NCBI GenBank assembly: GCA_022823365.1
Contig: JAJDXG010000036.1
Location: forward strand, 1 to 54,873
Reading direction: 5' to 3'
DNA length: 54,873 bases
Source of the DNA: Gemmatimonadota bacterium
GTDB taxonomy: Bacteria; Gemmatimonadota; Gemmatimonadetes; Longimicrobiales; Gaopeijiaceae
The position numbers and the translations under genes were made by a program. Of this stretch, positions 33,699-41,431 are shown piece after piece. Within the stretch, counting starts at the first letter, position 1; each line of letters starts with the position of its first letter. The notes below the pieces were generated by a model. That model saw only the letters and a list, made by a program, of their open reading frames with translations. It did not search any database and was not told where the DNA came from.

Positions 33699-34880
33699 TT
33701 ACGAACCGGCGGATCCGGTCAGGAACGCGGCCCACTGCTCCATGAGTTCGCGTCGGCGCTCGAACAGGTCGCTGCGGCGGTAGGCCGCCTCGACGGCGTT
33801 CGTGTTCACGTGCGCGAGCGCCAGCTCGCACACCTCCCGCGGCGCGTCCGTGCACTCGGCCGCCCAGTCCCGGAAGCTCGACCGGAACCCGTGCGGCACG
33901 GCCTCGATGCCGAGCTGCTGGATCAGCCTCGAGATCGCTGCCCGGGAGTGCAGCCGGCCGGTCGGGGATGGAAACACGAGTCCCGAGCGGCCCGTCGCCG
34001 CGCTCGCCTCGGCGAGCACGGCGAGCGCCCGTGCGGAAAGCGGCACCCGGTGCTCCCGGTTCGTCTTCATCCGCTGCGCCGGAATCCGCCACTCGCGCTC
34101 CTCGAGGCGGATCTCCTCCCACCGCGCGCCGCGCACCTCGCCGCTCCGGCACGCAGTCAGCACCAGGAACTCGAACGCCCACACGGTCGCGGGATGGGCC
34201 CTGGACGCGCGCACGGCGGCGATCGCGCCGGCGACCTCACCGTACGGAAGCGCAGCGAGATGCCGTGGCCGGACTCCCTTCTTTGGCAGCGCCGCGCCGA
34301 TGGCATCGCCGGCCGGGTTGTCCTCCCGGTAGCCCTGCGCCACCGCCCAGCGCATCACCGCCCCGATGCGCTGCCGCACCTTCCGCGCCGTGACCCGCTT
34401 CTCGTTCCAGATCGGAACGAGAACCGCCATCACGTCCGTGGTGCTGATCCGGTCCACCGGCCGCGCCCCGAGTTTCGGCATGGCGTAGTTGCGGAGGGTC
34501 CACCGCCAGTCCTTCTCGGATCTGCCGCCTTTCTTCCATCCCGCCGCATGAATGGCAAGGACGGTCTCCGTCGCTTCCTCGAAGCTGGGGACGGTCCGCT
34601 GGCGGCCCGTCACCAGTTCGCCCCGGCTGCGGGCCACGAGGTTGAGGACGCACTTCTGGCGCGCATCGGCCAGGCTGACGTGGGGCCAGACCCCGAGGCC
34701 GAGGTTGCGGGCGCGCCCGTCCACCTGGATGCGCTGCGCCCAGGACTTCGCGAGGTGGCCGCGGGCGGTGCGCTTGACGAGCAAGGAAAGCCCCCCGGAG
34801 CCGCGTCCGTCCCCGTAGCGGCCCGGCTCCCGGACGGTGGCGACGAAGCGTGCGGAGAGGCGATAGGGGCGGCTGGTCAT
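33699..34880 (-). CDS. Tyrosine recombinase with DUF4102 arm domain (integrase C)
   Basis: A 393-residue P4-type integrase, paralogous throughout to integrase B (shared PYRLSARFVATV, GRYGDGRGSGGLSLLV, RNLGLG.WPHVSL). Catalytic residues are Arg in TACRSGEVRG, His and Arg in PHGFRSSFRDW, His in LAHVNTNA and Tyr in EAAYRRSD. I start it at ATG 34880, matching integrase B; the frame continues upstream without conservation. It lies exactly between two FN3 lipoprotein genes that point away from it on both sides, in the same head-to-head relation to E2 that the other integrases have to A and B. Confidence 0.92.
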   Translation of the reverse strand: MTSRPYRLSARFVATVREPGRYGDGRGSGGLSLLVKRTARGHLAKSWAQRIQVDGRARNLGLGVWPHVSLADARQKCVLNLVARSRGELVTGRQRTVPSFEEATETVLAIHAAGWKKGGRSEKDWRWTLRNYAMPKLGARPVDRISTTDVMAVLVPIWNEKRVTARKVRQRIGAVMRWAVAQGYREDNPAGDAIGAALPKKGVRPRHLAALPYGEVAGAIAAVRASRAHPATVWAFEFLVLTACRSGEVRGARWEEIRLEEREWRIPAQRMKTNREHRVPLSARALAVLAEASAATGRSGLVFPSPTGRLHSRAAISRLIQQLGIEAVPHGFRSSFRDWAAECTDAPREVCELALAHVNTNAVEAAYRRSDLFERRRELMEQWAAFLTGSAGS

Positions 34881-35065
34881 GGCATTTGCGGTGCCGGTTT
34901 TCAATGTTAGATGGGTATCAGATATCGGGCAACGTGGGCCCGAAACCGGTGATCCGGCGGCAAACGTGTCTCCCCGTAGAAGATTGACAACAGGTGAGTA
35001 ACGCGACACTCGAACGAGTCGACGCGAGAAGAAACGCCCGGGCACCGCACCGGGAGGTAGGTGGT

Positions 35066-37063
35066 ATGAAGTCGTTCACTGGCAAGTTCGCATCCGCTCG
35101 CGGGTGGGCTCTGTTGCTTGCGCTGCTGCTCGGCGCCGGCATGATGGTCTCGGCCTGCGGGGACGAAGAGGTGCCGGCTCCGACCACCCCGACGCCGCCG
35201 CCAGCGCCGCCGCCGGCACCGGCGCCGGAACCGGAGCCGACCGGTCCGGGCACGCCTGAGAATCTTCGGGTAACCGGCACTACTTCCAACTCTATTACGT
35301 GGTCGTGGAATGCGGTTGAGGGCGCGCTGGGCTACCAGGGCCAGTTCAGCACGGACGCCACCTTCACGGACACCGACCCGACGTTCATCGTCGTGGCCCC
35401 GGCAACCTCCCACACGGTTTCCAACCTGTCGGGCAGCACCACCGGGCATTTCCGGGTCCGCTCCGGAACGGGGACTTCGCTCACCGACCTGACCTACAGC
35501 GAGTGGACCGACGGGGTCTCCGGGACGACGGCCCCGCCGCCCGCCGCGGTGGCGCTCGACGCTCCCGACGACGTTCGCAGCACCGATCGGACCGAGGATT
35601 CGATCACCCTCGAGTGGGACAGCGTTGCCAACGCCGAAACCTACGAAGTCGAACAGCGCGAACCGGGTGACGACTGGTCCGACGCGAGTTGCGGGTCTGC
35701 GACCGCGGACAACGAGGTCGAGGACGAAGAGTGCGTGGCGAGCGGCCTCGACGAAGGGACCGACTACGACTTTCGGGTGCGAGGCGTGCCGGCGGATGAC
35801 GACGAGGCGTATACCGTGGGCGCCTGGAGCGACGTCGCGGAAACCCGCACGGAAGGCGACGCCCCTCCGGAGCCGACGGCGCCGGTTGGTGGCGGGATGG
35901 GCAACCTCAACGTCCGCTGGGAGAGCACGGGCACCGGCATCACCTGGATCTGGGACCGGATGCCGGACGCAACGTACGACATCGACGCCGAAGTGGTTGC
36001 CTACAACGACAGTACCAATCCGTGCGAGGGTGCGGACTACGGCCAGGGCACTGCCTCATCGGCGACGTCTTACCTGCTTACAGCGACACCGGGCCAGGTC
36101 GCTCTGCTCTGCGTTCGCACCAACAACCCGGACAACCTCTCCGAAAACCTGTCTTTCGCATGGGCCGCCGCGACTCCCGTTGCGCCTGCGCTGGCCTCAA
36201 CCCCCACTAGGGCAAGGGACACCGACAAGGACGACGCAGACGACATGACGACCGCTCTGCTGTGGGAGACTTTCGCTGTCAAGGGCGGCTTCAACTATGC
36301 GTACCGGGTGGTGGCGGACTCGCACACACCCGAGGCAACCAGGCAAATCATCAATGGCACCAATACAAGTGCTGACGACGTGCAGGCTGCCTGTGATGCC
36401 GGAACGCCCCTCGACGACGGTGAGAGCGATGTGGACTTCACCGATGACAACATCGTCATGGATAGCGGCCTGAAGACCTTTACCGGGTATCTCCTCTGCG
36501 CGCGCTACAGCAACAGTGCCGGTACGTCCGGCTGGGCCGTGCCGGCCAACAACGCCGAGAACTACACGCGACCGGCAAGGCCGTCCAGCCCGACGGTCTA
36601 CACATCCCTCGTGGATGAGATGACAACCGAGACAACCGTGGTTTGGCGCGTTGCCACGAGGGGACGGAACGGGTTGCCAAGGCTCAACACCGGTTACAAC
36701 GTCCGGACGATCCAGCATCTGGAAAGGAAGGCGAATACTGACAACGACGGCACGGTTGCCATCAAGACGCCGACGGCGGCCAACTGCGGACTCACCGCGG
36801 CAGGCGCCGACTACACCCGGAGCGCGAACCTTTCGGCCGCTGAGGTCGACAATGATGGGGACGGAATCGTGATCAGCCCCTCCGCTGCCTTTGCCCGCCC
36901 GGCCGCTTACAGCACCGACACAAATAACCCGACTCCAGCTCAGGATAGAACGGGAAACCGGAAGGTGTATGTCTGCGTCCAGGCAATGAGCACCGCGACG
37001 TCGGAGGGACCGTGGGTGCTGAGCTCCGCCTATACGGTAAAGCAGCAGGCGGCGTCGAACTAG
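35066..37063 (+). CDS. Fibronectin type III lipoprotein E2
   Basis: A 665-residue lipoprotein with lipobox MVSAC (Cys 31), Pro/Glu spacer and two FN3-like domains (about 62-160: ITWSWNAVEGALGYQGQFS, and 168-262: ITLEWDSVANAETYEVEQ), then further weak beta repeats and a C-terminal AYTVKQQAASN. Start ATG 35066 follows CGGGAGGTAGGTGG, identical to the E1 site; the upstream ATG at 34994 is less good. E1 and E2 are inverted paralogs around integrase C. The C-terminal halves differ and the 3' half is GC-poorer, as in E1. Confidence 0.86.
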   Translation: MKSFTGKFASARGWALLLALLLGAGMMVSACGDEEVPAPTTPTPPPAPPPAPAPEPEPTGPGTPENLRVTGTTSNSITWSWNAVEGALGYQGQFSTDATFTDTDPTFIVVAPATSHTVSNLSGSTTGHFRVRSGTGTSLTDLTYSEWTDGVSGTTAPPPAAVALDAPDDVRSTDRTEDSITLEWDSVANAETYEVEQREPGDDWSDASCGSATADNEVEDEECVASGLDEGTDYDFRVRGVPADDDEAYTVGAWSDVAETRTEGDAPPEPTAPVGGGMGNLNVRWESTGTGITWIWDRMPDATYDIDAEVVAYNDSTNPCEGADYGQGTASSATSYLLTATPGQVALLCVRTNNPDNLSENLSFAWAAATPVAPALASTPTRARDTDKDDADDMTTALLWETFAVKGGFNYAYRVVADSHTPEATRQIINGTNTSADDVQAACDAGTPLDDGESDVDFTDDNIVMDSGLKTFTGYLLCARYSNSAGTSGWAVPANNAENYTRPARPSSPTVYTSLVDEMTTETTVVWRVATRGRNGLPRLNTGYNVRTIQHLERKANTDNDGTVAIKTPTAANCGLTAAGADYTRSANLSAAEVDNDGDGIVISPSAAFARPAAYSTDTNNPTPAQDRTGNRKVYVCVQAMSTATSEGPWVLSSAYTVKQQAASN

Positions 37064-37088
37064 CGCTTACTCGCAACGAAGAACCCGG

Positions 37089-37119
37089 CGGGGGCGGCTT
37101 GAGCCGCCCCCGCTTTTTT
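37089..37119 (+). terminator. Rho-independent terminator of lipoprotein E2
   Basis: An 11-bp perfect stem GCGGGGGCGGC-TTGA-GCCGCCCCCGC followed by six T. It separates E2 from lipoprotein D. Confidence 0.9.
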
Positions 37120-37169
37120 CGTGTACCGCGTTCCCCGGAACCACCTCGACATGGAGGTCAGGGTGATGG

Positions 37170-39329
37170 ATGCCCCTGAAGAGGCGACCAACACCATGCT
37201 TCAGCGGTGGCGGACGCCTTCTCCTTCTTACCGTGACCCTGGGCGCCGGTCTCGTGCTCGCGGGTTGCGGCGACGACGAAACGGCGACCACGCCGGCCCC
37301 GGCGCCGCCGCCGCCACCGCCGCCGGCCCCTGAACCTGAGCCTGAGCCCGAGCCGGAACCTGAGCCCGAGCCGGAACCCGAGCCCGAGCCGACTCCGTTC
37401 CTGGTCGAGTTTTCCGTGCCGGACGACGCGAAGGCCCCGTACCCGATGATCCCGGACATGGACGACGACGAAGCTACGGCCATGGCCTCGGTCAACCCGC
37501 AAATGATGGTCATGACGAACATGCACGGCATCGTGACCCCGCTCTTCGTAGAGGGCGCGGCGCCGATTGGACTGGTCGCGGGCGTTCCCAACGTGCCTTT
37601 CGCCTATGTGAGTTGGGCGACCATGCAGAGCGCCGTGGTCAGCCCTACCGGCGCGCAGTTCTCGGTCGTCCCGGTAGAGCTCGGAGCCAACCAGGGCCCG
37701 ATTCCGATCGGCGCTGGGGTCCTCGTGTCCTGTGGTCCGTTCGAGTGCGCCATGGGCCCGATGGCTCCCGAGCTCTCGATCGCCAACTCGCCGATGTGCA
37801 CCGACTGGGATCCCAGCGTGGAGATCCAGGTCGGCAAGGTGGATAACGACGTTGTGGACGCGACGGCGGCGCAGATCACCGCCGACCCCAAAAATGCATG
37901 GCTGGAAGCCGACGACAACGACGGTGTGGACCTCGGCATCGTGACCAGTTCCTCCCTTGAGATGAACGTCAAGCACGTCTTCTCCGGGGTCGACGGCGGC
38001 ACGAACACCGACACGACCATCAAGGCGGCCAAGGGCAGCGGCAAGACGCTCGCCATGAAGGCGGTCGCCTCGATCCATGTCGATGCGGAAACGAACGACG
38101 CCACGACCGCAAACGTCAACGAGATGGACGTGTGCGACAACCCCTACGACGCCGGCGATCTCACCGACGAACCCGAGGGTTGCTTCCGGCTGCGCGGTCC
38201 CGGCGCCGGCAGGGGCGACAACAACCCCGGCAAGGGCGCCGACTACCTGGCCGGCTGGACCATCGAGCTCTCCCCCCTCGGCGCCGACGTGGCCTGGGGC
38301 CGGGTCGACTGGGAGAACAATCCGTTCGAGGATCTCGAGTGTGGAGGCATGGATCCGATCGTGGTGGCCGACCATGTGGACATCTGCGCAATGTTCGAGG
38401 ATGAAGTGGACCTCGCCACCGGCAAGGGTTGGGACCCGACTGTCGTGTTCGAATCGGAGACCTTCGGCAACACCGCTGGCGACGCCACGGACAACACGGT
38501 GGTCATGTGGAAGGCCTCGGCCAAGAAGGGCACGGGAGATCCGATGTTCAAGACCATCTGGTTCGACGACAACCTGGACGGCAAGATCCTCGACGACAAA
38601 GAGGACCGCCCGATGGTGGACGACGGCACTGGTACCGCTGCTATGGCGAGCAAATTCAACGACCTCCTTAACGACAACGGAGACCCCCTCAACCTCAACG
38701 TGATCTGGGAATTCCTCACCGACGCCGATGGCGACCTGACCTCCGGCGACCTCGGCAAGGTGGACTTGGTGAGTTCTACGGACGACCGGAGCACGGTCGA
38801 CGACGAGCGCACCATCCTCGTTGAGAGTTGCCCATCCGGTTCCAGTTACGATCCTGACGAGACGGCCACCACGTGGGACACCGCGCCGTGCAAGGGTGGC
38901 ACCGCCGCCGCGCCGACGACGGCCATACGGACTTCATCCAGCGCTACCGCGACTCATCCCGACGGTCGTGCGGACAACTACGAGTCCACCGGTTTCACTC
39001 TCGAGGTAGCCGGTTCCTTCACCGAACCCGGCGACCGGGCCGGCAATACGGCACGGAACTACACGGTTCTCACCAACCGTGATGACGTTATCAAGTGCAA
39101 CGAGGATGACGGCGGTGACGACGACGACAACACCCTGTGCGACACGGAATGGACCCGGGACGCCGAGGTCACGTTCGCGGACGGCACCTTCGGTTGCTCC
39201 ACGACCCGCATGGTCACGATCACCTGCACGTGGGACGCCGATGGCGGAATGGCCCAAGGTCGCAACGCGCTGCCCTCCGCGTTCACCGCTGGCGACAAGG
39301 ATTTCTTCCTGAAGTGCGAGGCGGAGTAA
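37170..39329 (+). CDS. Large surface lipoprotein D
   Basis: A 719-residue paralog of A and B. Signal RRPTPCFSGGGRLLLLTVTL with lipobox LVLAGC, long Glu-Pro spacer, conserved N-domain with GPFECAMGPMAPELSIANS, the acidic region with FDDNLDGKI and DADGDLTSGDLGKVDLVSS, and the end FFLKCEAE. GGAGGT lies 11 bases before ATG 37170. It is shorter than A and B in the region where they have WAPRDGYSADGTGTTR. Unlike A and B it has no integrase next to it; E2 and its terminator lie immediately upstream in the same direction. Confidence 0.85.
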   Translation: MPLKRRPTPCFSGGGRLLLLTVTLGAGLVLAGCGDDETATTPAPAPPPPPPPAPEPEPEPEPEPEPEPEPEPEPTPFLVEFSVPDDAKAPYPMIPDMDDDEATAMASVNPQMMVMTNMHGIVTPLFVEGAAPIGLVAGVPNVPFAYVSWATMQSAVVSPTGAQFSVVPVELGANQGPIPIGAGVLVSCGPFECAMGPMAPELSIANSPMCTDWDPSVEIQVGKVDNDVVDATAAQITADPKNAWLEADDNDGVDLGIVTSSSLEMNVKHVFSGVDGGTNTDTTIKAAKGSGKTLAMKAVASIHVDAETNDATTANVNEMDVCDNPYDAGDLTDEPEGCFRLRGPGAGRGDNNPGKGADYLAGWTIELSPLGADVAWGRVDWENNPFEDLECGGMDPIVVADHVDICAMFEDEVDLATGKGWDPTVVFESETFGNTAGDATDNTVVMWKASAKKGTGDPMFKTIWFDDNLDGKILDDKEDRPMVDDGTGTAAMASKFNDLLNDNGDPLNLNVIWEFLTDADGDLTSGDLGKVDLVSSTDDRSTVDDERTILVESCPSGSSYDPDETATTWDTAPCKGGTAAAPTTAIRTSSSATATHPDGRADNYESTGFTLEVAGSFTEPGDRAGNTARNYTVLTNRDDVIKCNEDDGGDDDDNTLCDTEWTRDAEVTFADGTFGCSTTRMVTITCTWDADGGMAQGRNALPSAFTAGDKDFFLKCEAE

Positions 39330-39400
39330 GGATCTGCGTCTCCTGAGATCCGTCTGATCTGAATCAAACGGGAACCCCGGGGCCAGCCGGTCCCGGGGTT
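39330..39400 (+). terminator. Conserved 3' block and terminator of lipoprotein D
   Basis: GGATCTGCGTCTCCTGAGATCC right after the stop, then the stem at 39373-39400 (one mismatch), without the T tract that A and B have. The sequence diverges from A and B right after the stem. Confidence 0.75.
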
Positions 39401-39481
39401 CACTTGTATCTACCGGCGACTCGGACCCGGACAGCCATATGAGAAACCGGGCCGCGCCGGCTGGACGACAAAGGAAACGCA

Positions 39482-40657
39482 ATGAACGTTCACGAAGTCG
39501 AACGCGCCATTCTCGTCAAGCTCTTCGATTCCCTGGGAGGGGCGAGTTGGGACTCGAATGAGAACTGGCTCACCAGGGAACCGGTCGGCGAGTGGTACGG
39601 AATCCGGACCAACGACGCCGGTCGGGTGGTCGCGATCGAGTTGGGCAAGAACGGGCTGCGTGGCTCGATTCCACCGGAACTGGGCGGGTTGAGCGTTCTG
39701 GAGTTGCTCCAGCTATTCGAGAACGAGATCACGGGCGAAATCCCGCCGGCGCTTGGCCGCCTGCCCCGGCTCCGTGCCCTGAGCCTTTACCGCAACAAAC
39801 TGCGCGGGCCGCTTCCGGCCGAGCTGGGTGACCTGTCGGCTCTGCGCGAACTGATGGTCCACGACAACGCCCTGGACGGCCGCATTCCCGATCGGATTGG
39901 CTGCTTGCCGGCGTTGCGTTGGATATCGCTCAGCAACAATTGCTTCCACGGTCCCCTTCCCGAGCTGGCGGAGCTCAAGATGCTCAACGCGTTCTTCATG
40001 TCCGGGAACGCGGGCCTATGTGGAGAACTGCCCATGGCGCTGAGCAGTTTTTCCAGCCTCCAATACATCAGCTTCGATCGTACCCAGTTGCAGATTCCGG
40101 CTGGCGCAGGATTCCGCCAGTGGCTCGACGGCATCACGAACTACTCCGGGGCCGAGTGGAACGCCGCTTCCGACCGCGAGGCCCTGATCGCACTCTACGA
40201 AGCCACCGGCGGGCCGGCATGGAAGAACCGGACTAGGTGGTTGAGTGACGCGCCGCTTGGAGAGTGGCACGGAGTGCGGACCAATGCGGCCGGCCGCGTC
40301 GAGCGCCTCCTGCTGGGCGACAACAACCTCGTCGGCGCGGGGCTCTGCGAACTCGGGAGGCTCTCCGAACTCAAGGAGTTGCGACTCGATCACAACCGTC
40401 TGAGCGGCCAGATTCCTCCCTCTCTCGGCAGCCTCGTGCGGTTGAACGCCTTGGACCTCAGTCACAACCGCCTGACCGGTACGGTCCCACCCGAGCTCGG
40501 CGAACTTCACGAACTGACCGTGCTCGCGCTCGGGAACAACCCCTTGAGCGGCGCGACTGCGGCCTCGGACGGCAGTTTTCCCAAACTGCGCGAACTCTGG
40601 CTGGGAAACAGCAGCGTGTCGGTCTTGCCTCGCCTGTCAGGAGTCCGCCGGGCCTGA
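39482..40657 (+). CDS. Plant-type leucine-rich-repeat protein
   Basis: A 391-residue protein made of two arrays. Each begins with an N-cap typical of plant-type LRRs (ILVKLFDSLGGASWDSNENW at about 10-29; LIALYEATGGPAWKNRTRW at about 235-253, then EWHGV) followed by 24-residue repeats of the form LxxLxLxxNxLxGxIPxxLG (about 55-190 and 275-375). There is no signal peptide or membrane segment, so it may be cytosolic or exported by a non-Sec route. Plant-type LRR proteins occur in host-associated bacteria and may bind other proteins. The start has no strong ribosome binding site but the N-cap follows directly. Confidence 0.85.
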   Translation: MNVHEVERAILVKLFDSLGGASWDSNENWLTREPVGEWYGIRTNDAGRVVAIELGKNGLRGSIPPELGGLSVLELLQLFENEITGEIPPALGRLPRLRALSLYRNKLRGPLPAELGDLSALRELMVHDNALDGRIPDRIGCLPALRWISLSNNCFHGPLPELAELKMLNAFFMSGNAGLCGELPMALSSFSSLQYISFDRTQLQIPAGAGFRQWLDGITNYSGAEWNAASDREALIALYEATGGPAWKNRTRWLSDAPLGEWHGVRTNAAGRVERLLLGDNNLVGAGLCELGRLSELKELRLDHNRLSGQIPPSLGSLVRLNALDLSHNRLTGTVPPELGELHELTVLALGNNPLSGATAASDGSFPKLRELWLGNSSVSVLPRLSGVRRA

Positions 40658-40846
40658 GCCGCACGCTGGATGGCCCGATACTCCCAACGCCCCGTTGCAG
40701 CGGGTCATGAACAGCGGGGGCTGCCTGGAGCGGGAGTACGGGCTCGGCCGTGGCCGGACGGACCTGATGATCGCGTGGCCCCGGGGGGACCGGACGGACC
40801 GACCGTGGCCGGTCGCGGCTCCAGATGCCGCCCGCTAGAGCTACCC

Positions 40847-41050
40847 TCAGACGGTGACGGTCCCGCCGTCGAACGCCTCCTCGCGCCGCCAGCAGGATGG
40901 TCGTTTCCCCGTCTGCCGTGGAGCGTACAGGACGAAATAGTGCTCGTCCCCGATCAGGGTCAGAACCTCATCGAGGTCCACCCGCTCGAGCGGCGGGATG
41001 AGGTAGTGCCTGTCCCGCTTGACCGGGCCGGTCTGCGCGAACTTCTTCAC
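40847..41050 (-). pseudogene. AAA-like ATPase gene with internal deletion
   Basis: From GTG 41050 it codes MKKFAQTGPVKRDRHYLIPP, then LERVDLDEVLTLI and the P-loop APRQTGK, the typical N-terminus of a common ~500-residue AAA-like family. Eleven residues later it jumps to REEAFDGGTVTV and stops, which is the usual C-terminal tail of the same family. The body of the gene has been deleted in frame. Confidence 0.75.
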
Positions 41051-41106
41051 GCCTCAAAGTGTGGCACCCGCCGACCGCGGCCGGCCCGAACTCCGGACGC
41101 CGCCGG

Positions 41107-41232
41107 TCACATCCTCCAGACGTTTACCGTCCGGCCCTCGAACGCTTCCTCACCACAGTAGGTCCTCTCCTCCCGGGACCGCTCGGCGTGGCGGTCGACG
41201 ACCATCATCGGACGATCCACCCTGCCCAACCG
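41107..41232 (-). pseudogene. C-terminal remnant of the same AAA-like family
   Basis: Codes RPMMVVDRHAERSREERTY and ends GEEAFEGRTVNVWRM, the family's final strand and tail. No ATPase domain remains upstream. It and the 40847 remnant are two scars of once tandem genes. Confidence 0.6.
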
Positions 41233-41431
41233 GGCCCTGAAGCTCAAACCCGGCCCGCTTCGCGGCGCCGCCGTTGAACACTCCCGCAGAAACTTGCGAG
41301 GACGAATTCCCGCCTCAACTCCACTGGGTCCGGCCCCATCCATCACCCATCCGTCCGGTGGAAACCGGATGCTTCACCGAGACCATCTCAACCGCGGCGT
41401 GCCGGGGAGCCGTCCCGAGGCGGCCCCGGCG

